Shown: positions 1-6,924 of the stretch, piece by piece
Numbering within the stretch: the stretch's first letter is position 1
How the letters are laid out: each line of letters begins with the position of its first letter
DNA from: Holophaga sp.
GTDB lineage: Bacteria; Acidobacteriota; Holophagae; Holophagales; Holophagaceae
Assembly: GCA_031292735.1 (NCBI GenBank)
Contig: JARLGP010000100.1
Span: forward strand, 1 to 14,839
Direction of reading: 5' to 3'
Length of the DNA stretch: 14,839 bases
Position numbers and translations under genes: made by a program
The notes under the pieces: generated by a model
Database searches by the model: none
What the model was told of the DNA's origin: nothing
What the model saw: only the letters and a program-made list of their open reading frames with translations

Positions 1-546
1 CACATGGCCATGAAGGAAGGCAAGTTCCCCAAGAGCGAGCTGAAGCGCACCGAGCTGTTCCAGAAGACCCTGGGCCTGATCGGCGCCGGCGCCATCGCTA
101 CCGAAGTGGCCAAGCGGGCCCTGGGCTTCGGCATGAAGGTGATCGCCTACGATCCCTTCCTCTCCAGCCATTCCGTGGCCACCCTGAAGACCCTGGACGA
201 GGTGCTGGCCCAGGCCGACGTCATCAGCATCCACACCCCGCTCACCGACCAGACCAAGGGCATGTTCAACAAGGCCGCCTTCGCCAAGATGAAGGACGGC
301 GTCATGATCGTCAACACCGCGCGCGGCAAGGTGATGGTCGAAGACGACCTGGTCGAGGCGCTCAAGTCCGGCAAGGTGAAGGCCTACGGGACCGACGTGT
401 GGTTCAGCGATCCGCCCGCGGCCGACTGCCCGCTGCTTTCGGCGCCCAACGTCTTCATGGCCCCGCATATCGGCGGCAGCAGCAAAGAGAACCTGCTGCG
501 CATCGGCGACACCGTGATGGAAATCCTTTCCCGTTTCAAAGCCTAG
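1..546 (+). CDS. serA: D-3-phosphoglycerate dehydrogenase, short form (3' part)
   Basis: Oxidises 3-phosphoglycerate to 3-phosphohydroxypyruvate with NAD, the first step of serine synthesis, in the cytosol. The frame is open from base 1, so the N-terminal substrate-binding part lies outside the window; the Met at base 4 is probably internal. Numbering from that Met, the Rossmann NAD site is G27-x-G29 with the acidic residue D50 ending the second strand. The NTARG motif carries catalytic Arg107 and the APHIGG motif carries catalytic His155. The usual catalytic Glu (E269 in E. coli SerA) aligns with Asp136. The protein ends soon after the dehydrogenase fold with no ACT domain, so serine feedback of the E. 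coli type is not expected. serC follows 9 bases downstream, which fixes the role as serA rather than another 2-hydroxyacid dehydrogenase. The stop codon is embedded in the serC ribosome binding site. Confidence 0.88.
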   Translation, partial: HMAMKEGKFPKSELKRTELFQKTLGLIGAGAIATEVAKRALGFGMKVIAYDPFLSSHSVATLKTLDEVLAQADVISIHTPLTDQTKGMFNKAAFAKMKDGVMIVNTARGKVMVEDDLVEALKSGKVKAYGTDVWFSDPPAADCPLLSAPNVFMAPHIGGSSKENLLRIGDTVMEILSRFKA

Positions 547-555
547 GAGGTTTTA

Positions 556-1656
556 ATGAGCAAACGCACCATCAACTTCTACGCCGGCCCCGCCGGCCTG
601 CCGCTCCCGGCCCTGGAACGCGCCAAGGATGAGCTTCTGGACTTTGCCGGCACCGGCATGTCGGTCATGGAAATCAGCCATCGCTCCAAGGAATATGACG
701 CGGTCCACGAGGAGGCCCTGGCCCTCACCCGCGAGCTCATGGGCATTCCCGCCAACTACAAGATCCTGCTGCTGCAGGGCGGCGCCCATCTCTCGTTCGG
801 CATGATCCCGCTCAACCTGCTCCGGGCCGGGCGCAAGGCCGACTACATCGTCACCGGCAACTGGGCGGAGAAGGCCTACAAGGAAGCCAAGCTGGTGGGC
901 GGCGACGACGTTCGCCTGGGCGGCAGCACCAAGGACCTGAAGTTCGCCCGCCTGCCCAAGGCCTCCGAGCTGACCATCCACCCGGATTCCAGCTTCGTCC
1001 ACTTCACCTCCAACAACACCGTCGAGGGCACCCAGTGGCAGAAGTTCCCCGAGACCAAGGGGATCCCCTACGTCTGCGACATGTCCAGCGACATCATGTG
1101 GCGGCCCTTCGACGTCACCCCGTTCGGCCTGATCTACGCCGGCGCCCAGAAGAACCTCGGACCCTCCGGCGTCACCCTCACCATCATCCGCGAGGACTTC
1201 CTGGAGCAGTGCAAGGCCGAGGACCTGCCCAGCTACCTGCGCTTCAAATTGCACGCCGACAAGAACAGCTTATATAACACCCCGCCCTGCTTCGGCATCT
1301 ACATCCTGCGCAACGTGCTCGCCTACAACAAGTCCATCGGCGGGCTGAAGGCCATCGAGACCAACAACCGCAAGAAGGCCGAACTGCTCTACGGCTGCGT
1401 GGACAAGTTCTCCGGCTTCTACAAGCCCTTCGTCACCGAGAAGGCCGACCGTTCCTTCATGAACGTGGACTTCTTCCTCCCCAGCGAGGACCTCACCGCC
1501 GCCTTCGTCAGTGAAGCCAAGAAGGCCGGCATGGTCGGCCTCAAGGGCTACCGCGACATCGGCGGCATCCGCGTCTCCTGCTACAACGCGGTCACCGTCG
1601 ACAACGTCAAGACCCTGGTCGAGTTCATGGAAGCCTTCGTCAAGAAGAACGGCTGA
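556..1656 (+). CDS. serC: Phosphoserine aminotransferase
   Basis: PLP-dependent class V aminotransferase that converts 3-phosphohydroxypyruvate and glutamate to phosphoserine and 2-oxoglutarate. The 366-residue length matches the family (about 360). The N-terminus NFYAGPAGLP is the SerC signature and the phosphate-binding SHRS motif is at 41-44. The Schiff-base lysine is K199 in AGAQKNLGPSG, with upstream CDMSSD supplying the PLP-nitrogen aspartate. The C-terminal GLKGYRDIGGIRVSCYNA is also typical. The start is set by a strong Shine-Dalgarno (TAGGAGG, 544-550) 5 bases before the ATG, overlapping the serA stop, so the two genes are transcribed and probably translated together. A strong terminator follows the stop. 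One oddity is a TTA-TAT codon pair at 1270-1275 (rare A/T-ending codons in this genome). I am very sure of this assignment. Confidence 0.97.
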   Translation: MSKRTINFYAGPAGLPLPALERAKDELLDFAGTGMSVMEISHRSKEYDAVHEEALALTRELMGIPANYKILLLQGGAHLSFGMIPLNLLRAGRKADYIVTGNWAEKAYKEAKLVGGDDVRLGGSTKDLKFARLPKASELTIHPDSSFVHFTSNNTVEGTQWQKFPETKGIPYVCDMSSDIMWRPFDVTPFGLIYAGAQKNLGPSGVTLTIIREDFLEQCKAEDLPSYLRFKLHADKNSLYNTPPCFGIYILRNVLAYNKSIGGLKAIETNNRKKAELLYGCVDKFSGFYKPFVTEKADRSFMNVDFFLPSEDLTAAFVSEAKKAGMVGLKGYRDIGGIRVSCYNAVTVDNVKTLVEFMEAFVKKNG

Positions 1657-1671
1657 TCCTCCGATCATCCT

Positions 1672-1706
1672 GGAGAGGCGCCCTTCCGGGGCGCCTCTTC
1701 CTTTCT
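1672..1706 (+). terminator. Rho-independent terminator of serA-serC
   Basis: A perfect 10-bp stem (AGAGGCGCCC at 1674-1683 with GGGCGCCTCT at 1689-1698) closes a 5-base TTCCG loop and is followed by a T-rich run TTCCTTTCT. It sits 15 bases after the serC stop and just touches the end of the convergent HD-GYP gene. The minus-strand side lacks a T tract, so it should work mainly for serC. Confidence 0.88.
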
Positions 1707-2928
1707 AGATCCGTTCCATGGTCAGGTATTCGAACGGATTGAGGCCCCAGATGCCGGGATCCTCGTTGCGCAGGATGGCGTCGCCGGCGGCCGCGGGGTC
1801 GGAAAGGTCCAGGTCCAGCGGGTGGATCCGCCGCCCGCGCTGGATGTCGTAGATCACCCGGACCTTGGGGAACAGCAGGCCCTGGTCGCCCTGCTCGATC
1901 ACCACCCCCAGCCGCTGGCTGGCCAGGCGCACCAGGGAACTCACCGGGTAGATGCCGATGGCCTGGATGAAGTGCTGCACCAGCTCCGGGTCGAAGTGCT
2001 GCTGGCTCCATTCGAACAGCTTGGTGAGCGCCGCCGGGGGCTCCATGGCCTTGTGGTAGATGCGGTTGGAGGTGATGGCGTCGTACACGTCGACGATCGC
2101 CGCCATGCGGCCCAGGGTGGAGATGCCGTCGCCCTTGAGCCCCTCCGGATAGCCCGAGCCCTCGAACCGCTCGTGGTGCTCGCCCGCCACCTGGACGACC
2201 GTCTGGGAGATCCCCGGGGTCTGGCGCAGCACCTCCAGGCCGAGCACCACATGGCCCTTCATGACCTCGAACTCCGGATCGGTCAGCTTCCCGGGCTTGT
2301 TAAGGATATGGTCGGGCACCCGCATCTTGCCGATGTCGTGGAGCATGCCGCCGATGCCGGCATCAAAGATGACCTCCGGGCTCATTTCCATGTAGCGGCA
2401 GAAGCTCACCAGCAGGGTGCAGACGCTCACCGAGTGCTGGAAGGTGTAGGTGTCGCCCTCCCGGATCCGGCACAGGCTGACCAGGGTGCCCTGGTTGCGC
2501 AGGATGGAGTCGGTGATCTGGCTCACCACCGGCTGCAGGCGCTCCACCTGGATCGGCTTGCCCAGGCGCACGTCGCCCAGGATGGAGTGGATCACCTGGT
2601 TGGCTTCCTTCTGGATCTGCTTGGCGAAGCCCAGCTCCTCCTGATGGGTGGTCCGGTCCCCTGGAAGCGGCCTGGGGTTGGGGGTCTCCAGCATCCGGGC
2701 GGTGAGGTCCGCTTCCACTTCCGCCTGGGTGGGGGCGGGGCCGGAATCGATGCCCTTGATGGTGTCGATGTACACCTCGCCGATGCCGCTCTCCATGATC
2801 TTCAGCAGATCGCTTTCCTTGCGCAGCATGAAGCTGTTGCGCAGGAACGAATGATCCATCCAGCCGCAATTGAGGTCGTGGATGAACATGCCCAATTTGA
2901 GCTCGGCCTTGTGGATTTTTTTGATCAT
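1705..2928 (-). CDS. HD-GYP c-di-GMP phosphodiesterase with DUF3391 domain
   Basis: Predicted to hydrolyse cyclic di-GMP in the cytosol. There are no membrane segments. Residues 1 to about 120 look like the DUF3391 domain often found ahead of HD-GYP; the opening (IKKIHKAELKLGMFIHDL, with YIDTIKG near 53-59) fits. The HD-GYP domain runs from about 155 to 330. The metal-binding set is present: H165, HDIGK at 197-201, H226, the pair H251-H252 in HHERFEGSGYP with the GYP signature at 259-261, and D280 in DVYDA. All the residues expected of an active enzyme are visible. A C-terminal extension (335-407) is of unknown role. The gene is convergent with serC and divergent from the comEA-like cluster. 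A credible promoter lies 28-56 bases upstream (separate entry), but the Shine-Dalgarno is weak. Whether it controls motility, pili or biofilm cannot be read from the sequence, though pseudopilin-like genes are adjacent. Confidence 0.93.
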   Translation of the reverse strand: MIKKIHKAELKLGMFIHDLNCGWMDHSFLRNSFMLRKESDLLKIMESGIGEVYIDTIKGIDSGPAPTQAEVEADLTARMLETPNPRPLPGDRTTHQEELGFAKQIQKEANQVIHSILGDVRLGKPIQVERLQPVVSQITDSILRNQGTLVSLCRIREGDTYTFQHSVSVCTLLVSFCRYMEMSPEVIFDAGIGGMLHDIGKMRVPDHILNKPGKLTDPEFEVMKGHVVLGLEVLRQTPGISQTVVQVAGEHHERFEGSGYPEGLKGDGISTLGRMAAIVDVYDAITSNRIYHKAMEPPAALTKLFEWSQQHFDPELVQHFIQAIGIYPVSSLVRLASQRLGVVIEQGDQGLLFPKVRVIYDIQRGRRIHPLDLDLSDPAAAGDAILRNEDPGIWGLNPFEYLTMERI

Positions 2929-2955
2929 AGGTTCATCGCATCCCCAGGCACCCCT

Positions 2956-2984
2956 ACAATAACGGCCAGCACGGAATGTGTCAT
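2956..2984 (-). promoter_or_regulatory. Sigma-70-type promoter for the HD-GYP gene
   Basis: Read on the minus strand: -35 ATGACA (2984-2979, 5 of 6 consensus), a 17-base spacer, then -10 TATTGT (2961-2956, 4 of 6). It predicts a start of transcription near 2949 and a leader of about 20 nt. It lies in a local A/T-richer patch of the divergent intergenic region. Confidence 0.55.
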
Positions 2985-3135
2985 GAAAATACTCTTGGAT
3001 GTCACCCCCTCGTTCCTGGCAACTCCAAGAGGATTACTGCTTGGGGGGGAATCGGCAAACCTGCGTTATCGGAAGGTGACAGTTTGCTCCAGGGTGTGCC
3101 CGCAACTGCTGGCTTCAGGCCCGCACGATTCCGGC

Positions 3136-3462
3136 ATGGAGCTTGATTCCCTTCGGCCCATGCGTGCCCGCCTCCCATCCCCCCTCCGAACCCGCCTGCT
3201 GGCGCTGGCCCTGTGCGGAACCCTGCTCCTGGCCGGTTCCGGCCCGCCCCCGGACCACCCGGTCAACCTGAACACCGCCACCGTGACCGAACTCCTGCAG
3301 TTGCCCCGGGTGGGCCCCAAGACCGCCCAGCGGATCATCGCCTTCCGCCAGGAGCACGGCCCGTTCCAGCGTCCGGAAGACCTCATGAACGTCAAAGGCA
3401 TCGGCGAAAAGACCTTCCAGAAGCTGCGCCCCTTCATCACCGTGGACGGGGGTGAACCATGA
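3136..3462 (+). CDS. ComEA-like helix-hairpin-helix DNA-binding protein, exported
   Basis: Small protein (108 residues from this ATG; 100 if the ATG at 3160 is used). A signal-peptide-like stretch (LRTRLLALALCGTLLLAG) is followed by a tandem helix-hairpin-helix domain of the ComEA/T2SK type: VNLNTATVTELLQLPRVGPKTAQRI, then GPFQRPEDLMNVKGIGEKTFQKL. Both hairpins (RVGPKT, KGIGEKT) keep the glycines that contact the DNA backbone. ComEA binds incoming DNA outside the inner membrane during natural transformation, and this is the likely role. Many genomes also carry short ComEA-like proteins of unproven function. The frame is open far upstream, so the start is chosen by the signal peptide; no strong ribosome site precedes either ATG. 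The stop overlaps the start of the next gene by 4 bases, indicating translational coupling with the pseudopilin. Confidence 0.8.
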   Translation: MELDSLRPMRARLPSPLRTRLLALALCGTLLLAGSGPPPDHPVNLNTATVTELLQLPRVGPKTAQRIIAFRQEHGPFQRPEDLMNVKGIGEKTFQKLRPFITVDGGEP

Positions 3463-4010
3463 GTCCCGGCGGAGCTTCCCGCGCGGGCCGGTGGGCGCGG
3501 GCCGGGTTCAGCCTGCTGGAGCTGGTCCTGGTCCTGAGCCTTGTGGGCATCCTGGGCGGGCTGGCCGCGTTCCCGCCGGGCCTGGGCAGCCCGGCCCTGA
3601 ATGCCGTGCAGGGCGAACTGCGGGCCAGCCTGGAGCAGGCTTTCCTGCTGGCGCAGGCCAGGGGCTGCCGGGTGCGGGTGGCGCTGGGCGGTCAGGGCGG
3701 CCAGGTCCCGGCCTGCCGGGGCAGGCCCGAGGCCTGCGGGGCCGTGCCGCCGCTGACCCTGCCGCCGGGCGTGCGCTGGGGCATGCCCCTTTCCGGCATC
3801 CCGCTGCCTTCGGGCATGGAGCGGACCCGCAAGGCCCATCTCACCGGCCAGGCCCATCCCTGCGTCACCGTGAGCCCCGGGCACACCGCCGAGGCCAGCG
3901 CCTGGTTCCTCACCGACGGCCGCGACGCGGTCTGCCTGCGCCTGTCGCCCCTGGGCCAGCTCACGCTGCTGCGCTGGCGGCACCGCCTGCGGCGCTGGGA
4001 ACGGGGCTAG
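3459..4010 (+). CDS. Minor pseudopilin / prepilin, GspH-FimT type
   Basis: A type IV prepilin-like protein of 183 residues. After a basic 16-residue leader comes the prepilin peptidase site, G16|F17-S-L-L-E21, with the +5 glutamate. A hydrophobic helix follows (LVLVLSLVGILGGLAAF), matching GspH/FimT minor pilins of type II secretion or type IV pili. Family knowledge implies cleavage and N-methylation at F17 and assembly at the inner membrane. The globular part contains five cysteines (for example in ARGCRV, VPACRG and PEACGA) that could form disulfides. It overlaps the ComEA-like gene by ATGA and is followed by radC, so it is operonic. Coupling of a pseudopilin with a ComEA-like protein suggests a DNA-uptake pilus, but no other pilus genes are in view. 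Confidence 0.8.
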   Translation: MSPGGASRAGRWARAGFSLLELVLVLSLVGILGGLAAFPPGLGSPALNAVQGELRASLEQAFLLAQARGCRVRVALGGQGGQVPACRGRPEACGAVPPLTLPPGVRWGMPLSGIPLPSGMERTRKAHLTGQAHPCVTVSPGHTAEASAWFLTDGRDAVCLRLSPLGQLTLLRWRHRLRRWERG

Positions 4011-4019
4011 GAGGCCAGG

Positions 4020-4700
4020 ATGCGCATGGCCGATCTTTCCCCCGAACAGCGCCCGCGGGAGCGGGTTCTGGCGGGGCGGGGCGAGGAACTGAGCGACGCC
4101 GACCTGCTGGCCCTGCTTTGGGGCACCGGCCGGCGCGGACTGAGCGCCGTGGAGGCCGCCCAGGAACTGCTCACCCGCTGCGGCGGCCTGGCCGGGATGC
4201 TGCTCCAGGGCCTGGGCGACTGGACTGCCCTGCCCGGCATCGGACCGGCCCGGGCCTGCCAGCTGTGGGCGGCCCAGGAGCTGTGCCGCCGGAGCCAGCG
4301 CGGGCAGGCGCCGCCGCGCATCAACTCGCCGCGCGCCTGCGGCGCCTACCTGCTGTCCCGCTGTCACGGCTGGACCGAGGAACGGTTCGGCCTGCTGGCG
4401 CTGAACATCAAGGGCGATCTCCTGGCCGACCGGATCCTCAGCCAGGGCACCAGCAGCGCCACCCTGATCGGCCCTCGGGAGTTCTACCGCGAGGCCCTGC
4501 GGTTCGGCGCCAGCACCGCCGTGGCCTTCCACAACCACCCCTCCGGCGACCCCACCCCCAGCCGGGAGGACCTGCTGCTCACCCGGCGGCTGCGTTCCGC
4601 GGGGGACGCGCTGGGAGTGCCGCTGGGGGACCACCTCATCCTGGGCCGGGGCCGCTACCACAGCTTCCGGGTGGCGGAGGGGTGGGACGGGACGGGGTAG
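4020..4700 (+). CDS. radC: RadC-family JAB/MPN-domain protein
   Basis: A 226-residue RadC (UPF0758) protein of typical length. Residues 1 to about 100 hold the N-terminal helical domain (LSPEQRPRERVL, LSDADLLALLWGTG) and a helix-hairpin-helix (LPGIGPARACQL). Residues 105-225 form the JAB/JAMM metal-binding domain, with the signature H171-N-H173-P-S-G-D-P-T-P-S181-x-x-D184. The metal site therefore looks intact. The old assignment to DNA repair is not supported for the family as a whole; RadC proteins are often induced in competence or carried on mobile elements, and their biochemical activity is unsettled. The start is set by an AGGAGG (4009-4014) 5 bases before the ATG, overlapping the stop of the pseudopilin gene. 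Its position after comEA-like and pseudopilin genes supports a link with DNA uptake (inference). Confidence 0.93.
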   Translation: MRMADLSPEQRPRERVLAGRGEELSDADLLALLWGTGRRGLSAVEAAQELLTRCGGLAGMLLQGLGDWTALPGIGPARACQLWAAQELCRRSQRGQAPPRINSPRACGAYLLSRCHGWTEERFGLLALNIKGDLLADRILSQGTSSATLIGPREFYREALRFGASTAVAFHNHPSGDPTPSREDLLLTRRLRSAGDALGVPLGDHLILGRGRYHSFRVAEGWDGTG

Positions 4701-4762
4701 GCCGGGGCAGGCGGATCCACCTTTTCTTCATGGTTTCCAACCGGCCCAAGCGATAATGGCGC

Positions 4763-6022
4763 ATGCAGCTACCGGTAATTCACGGTGATGGGGCCCTGGT
4801 CTGGGATATCACCCGGAACCTGGCCCTCAACGGCCTGGGCGCCTACCTGGTGACCCGGCTGCGCTCGGTGCGCCGCGCCATCACCGAATCCCACTACCAC
4901 GGCGCGGACAAGCTGGTGCTGGCGCTGGTGTTCGGGGGCTTTTCCGCGGCGGGCAACTTCATCGGGATCCCGGTGCTGGGCGCCCTGGCCAACACCCGGA
5001 TCGTGGGCCCCATCGCCGGCGGGTTGATCGGGGGGCCGCTGGTGGGCATCGGGGCCGGGTTCCTGGGCGGGGTGGTGCGCTACTCCCTGGGCGGGTACAC
5101 CGCCATGGCCTCCATGCTGGCCAACGTCTGCGCCGGGCTGATCGGCGGCCTGGTCTACGGGCGGCTGGGGGCCCGGCGCATCACCGTGCCGGTGGCCCTG
5201 GCCACCGCCGTCCTGGCCGAGCTCAACCTCAAGCTCTGGATCCTCACCTGCTCCAAGCCCTTCCCGCTGGCCTGGCAGCTGGAGAAGACCATTGCGCTCC
5301 CCACCATCGCCGCCAACGCCGCCGCCGTGGGCATCTTCATCCTGGTGGTGCGCGACGTGTACCGGGAGCAGGAGAAGGTGCAGGCCTACGCCACCCAGCA
5401 GGCCCTGCTGGCCCATGCGGAATTGCGGGCGCTCAAGGCCCAGGTGAACCCCCACTTCCTGTTCAACACCCTCTCCACCGTCGGCGCCCTCACCCGCAGC
5501 GATCCGGACGCGGCCCGGGGGATGATCAAGGACCTTTCGGTCTTCCTCCGGCGGTCCCTGGACCGGGGGGAGGAGATGAGCACCCTGGGCGACGAGCTGG
5601 AGACGGTGGCGCTCTACCTGCGCCTGGAGCAGACCCGGTTCGGCGGCCGGGTGCGGCAGGACATCCAGGTGCCCGAGGACCTGCTGGGCCAGCCCCTGCC
5701 GGTGTTCACCCTGCAGCCCCTGGTGGAGAACGCCATCAAGCACGGCATCGGGCCCCGGCGGGAGGGCGGCACCGTCACGGTCCGCGCCGGCCGGGGGCAG
5801 GAGGGCACCTGGATCGAGGTGCGGGACGACGGCCTGGGCATCCCCGCCGAGGACCTGGCGCGGCTGAACGCCGACGGCGGGGCCCCCTCCGGCAGCGGGA
5901 TGGGCATCGGCCTGCAGAACATCCACCGGCGGCTGCAGATCATCTTCGGCCCAGGCTCGGGGCTCCGCCTCAGCAGCGAGGGCGGCACCACCGCCCGGCT
6001 CACCCTGCCGGCCCAGCCATGA
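4763..6022 (+). CDS. LytS/BtsS-type membrane sensor histidine kinase
   Basis: Sensor kinase of 419 residues. Residues 10 to about 200 are a multi-pass membrane domain of the 5TMR-LYT type, with glycine-rich segments such as GPIAGGLIGGPLVGIGAG; the family motif NxRxxG appears as NTRIVG. After a short linker helix comes the His_kinase domain with the phospho-acceptor H231 in VNPHFLFNTL, then an HATPase domain with N box LVENAIKHG (N323), G1 DDGLGIP and G2 GMGIGL. Studied relatives (E. coli BtsS, Bacillus LytS) sense pyruvate or a related metabolite and control pyruvate transporters. An in-frame TAA at 4754-4756 makes this the first possible ATG; no good Shine-Dalgarno precedes it. It overlaps its response regulator by ATGA. 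A carboxylate transporter and oxidase lie just downstream, which supports metabolite sensing rather than autolysis control. Confidence 0.92.
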   Translation: MQLPVIHGDGALVWDITRNLALNGLGAYLVTRLRSVRRAITESHYHGADKLVLALVFGGFSAAGNFIGIPVLGALANTRIVGPIAGGLIGGPLVGIGAGFLGGVVRYSLGGYTAMASMLANVCAGLIGGLVYGRLGARRITVPVALATAVLAELNLKLWILTCSKPFPLAWQLEKTIALPTIAANAAAVGIFILVVRDVYREQEKVQAYATQQALLAHAELRALKAQVNPHFLFNTLSTVGALTRSDPDAARGMIKDLSVFLRRSLDRGEEMSTLGDELETVALYLRLEQTRFGGRVRQDIQVPEDLLGQPLPVFTLQPLVENAIKHGIGPRREGGTVTVRAGRGQEGTWIEVRDDGLGIPAEDLARLNADGGAPSGSGMGIGLQNIHRRLQIIFGPGSGLRLSSEGGTTARLTLPAQP

Positions 6023-6759
6023 CCAGGATCCGGGTGGTGATCGTCGACGACGAGCCGCTGATCTGCGGCGAACTCAAGTGCCTCCTGGAGACCCAGGGCT
6101 GGGCCCGGGTGGTGGGGGTCTTCCATGACGGTGCCCGGGCCCTGGCCTTCCTGGAAGAGGAGGAGGCGGACCTGGCCTTCCTGGACATCCAGATGCCGGA
6201 AATGGACGGCCTGCAGCTGGCCCGGCGGCTGGCGGCCCTGCCCAGGCGGCCCCGGGTGGTGTTCGTGACGGCCTTCGCCCAGTTCGCCCTGGAGGCTTTC
6301 GGGGTGCAGGCCATGGACTACCTGCTCAAGCCGTTCGACGAGGCCGACCTGCTGCGCATCCGGGACCGGGTGGTGCGGGCCGGCCTGGAGCAGGGGGGAC
6401 TCCGGCTGTCCTGGCCCCGGACCATCCTGGTGGAAACCGGCTCCGGCTTCGACGTGGTGCCGGTGGACCGGATCCGGATGATCGTCGCCCGGGAGCGGGA
6501 GGTGCACCTGGAGACCCTGGACGGGCGCATCCGGCCCACCCGCACCCGGCTCACCGAATACGAGGCCAAGCTCGACCCCGAGCGCTTCCTGCGCTGCCAC
6601 CGGAACTACATCGTCAACCTGGACCAGGTGCAGCAGCTCACCCCCTGGTTCAACCACGGCTTCCTGCTCCGGCTCAAGCCGCTGAAGGACGGCAGCCCGG
6701 CGGAGATCCCAGTGGGCCGCAGCTACCTGCCCCAGCTCAAGAGCGTGTTCGGCTTCTGA
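6019..6759 (+). CDS. LytTR-type response regulator
   Basis: Response regulator of 246 residues and cognate partner of the preceding kinase (4-base ATGA overlap). The receiver domain spans 1-120, with acidic pocket D10-D11, phospho-acceptor D56 in FLDIQMPEMDG, T84 and K104 (LLKPF). The LytTR DNA-binding domain spans about 140-246 and includes the typical CHRNYIVNLDQV and a C-terminal IPVGRSYLPQLK. LytTR domains usually bind pairs of short direct repeats about two helical turns apart as dimers. Three such repeats with exact 21-bp spacing begin 7 bases after this gene's stop (separate entry), so it probably activates the downstream transporter-oxidase genes and perhaps itself. Confidence 0.94.
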   Translation: MTRIRVVIVDDEPLICGELKCLLETQGWARVVGVFHDGARALAFLEEEEADLAFLDIQMPEMDGLQLARRLAALPRRPRVVFVTAFAQFALEAFGVQAMDYLLKPFDEADLLRIRDRVVRAGLEQGGLRLSWPRTILVETGSGFDVVPVDRIRMIVAREREVHLETLDGRIRPTRTRLTEYEAKLDPERFLRCHRNYIVNLDQVQQLTPWFNHGFLLRLKPLKDGSPAEIPVGRSYLPQLKSVFGF

Positions 6760-6765
6760 CCCCTC

Positions 6766-6828
6766 CGGGCGGCTGGTGCCTTCCCCGGGGCCGCTGGTGG
6801 CCCCATTGGGGCCGCTGGTGGGGCGTTG
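6766..6828. repeat. Three 21-bp-spaced direct repeats, candidate LytTR operator
   Basis: The core GCTGGTG recurs at 6772-6778, 6793-6799 and 6814-6820, exactly 21 bases apart each time. The last two copies share 14 identical bases (GGGGCCGCTGGTGG); the first is degenerate on its left side. A 21-bp repeat period is what LytTR regulators such as AgrA and BtsR recognise. The array lies between the LytTR gene and the transporter gene, about 40-50 bases ahead of an A/T-rich patch (6868-6891) that may hold the promoter. The same bases can also fold into small GC hairpins (6787-6804 or 6799-6813), so a processing or attenuation role is an alternative. Confidence 0.55.
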
Positions 6829-6924
6829 CTGGACCTCCACCCGCCATGTCCCTGAAATGGAGGTATCCATCCAATTGAAATAACGATTTTTCCGGGCGAA
6901 GGCCCGAGCTGGGGAGGCACGGAC

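Noticed and set aside
2983..3135. Upstream ATG at 2983 as the start of the ComEA-like gene
   Set aside because: It would add about 51 residues without homology ahead of the signal peptide, and it overlaps the -35 element of the divergent promoter.
1822..3462. Plus-strand frame running antisense through the HD-GYP gene into the ComEA-like gene
   Set aside because: Only the last 108 codons carry a signal peptide and helix-hairpin-helix domain; the rest is the complement of a well-supported phosphodiesterase gene.
3066..4661. Long minus-strand open frame opposite the ComEA-like, pilin and radC genes
   Set aside because: Its translation is a low-complexity run of Gly/Ala/Gln/Pro typical of antisense frames in GC-rich DNA, with no domain; the plus-strand genes have clear motifs and ribosome sites.
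4763..6022. LytS gene as a regulator of autolysis or murein hydrolases
   Set aside because: That is the historical name only; no lrgAB/cidAB holin-like genes are nearby, while carboxylate transport and oxidation genes are.
6787..6804. Hairpin after the LytTR gene as a rho-independent terminator
   Set aside because: The stem is GC-rich but no T tract follows; the next bases are ATTGGGG.
6816..6830. Possible sigma-54 promoter (TGG...TTGCT) before the transporter gene
   Set aside because: The GG and GC elements are separated by 9 bases instead of the required 10, and no sigma-54 activator is nearby; the LytTR repeat explanation fits better.
6875..6903. TTGAAA at 6875-6880 as a -35 element for the transporter gene
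   Set aside because: No acceptable -10 hexamer lies 16-18 bases downstream; the patch is A/T-rich but I cannot define a promoter.
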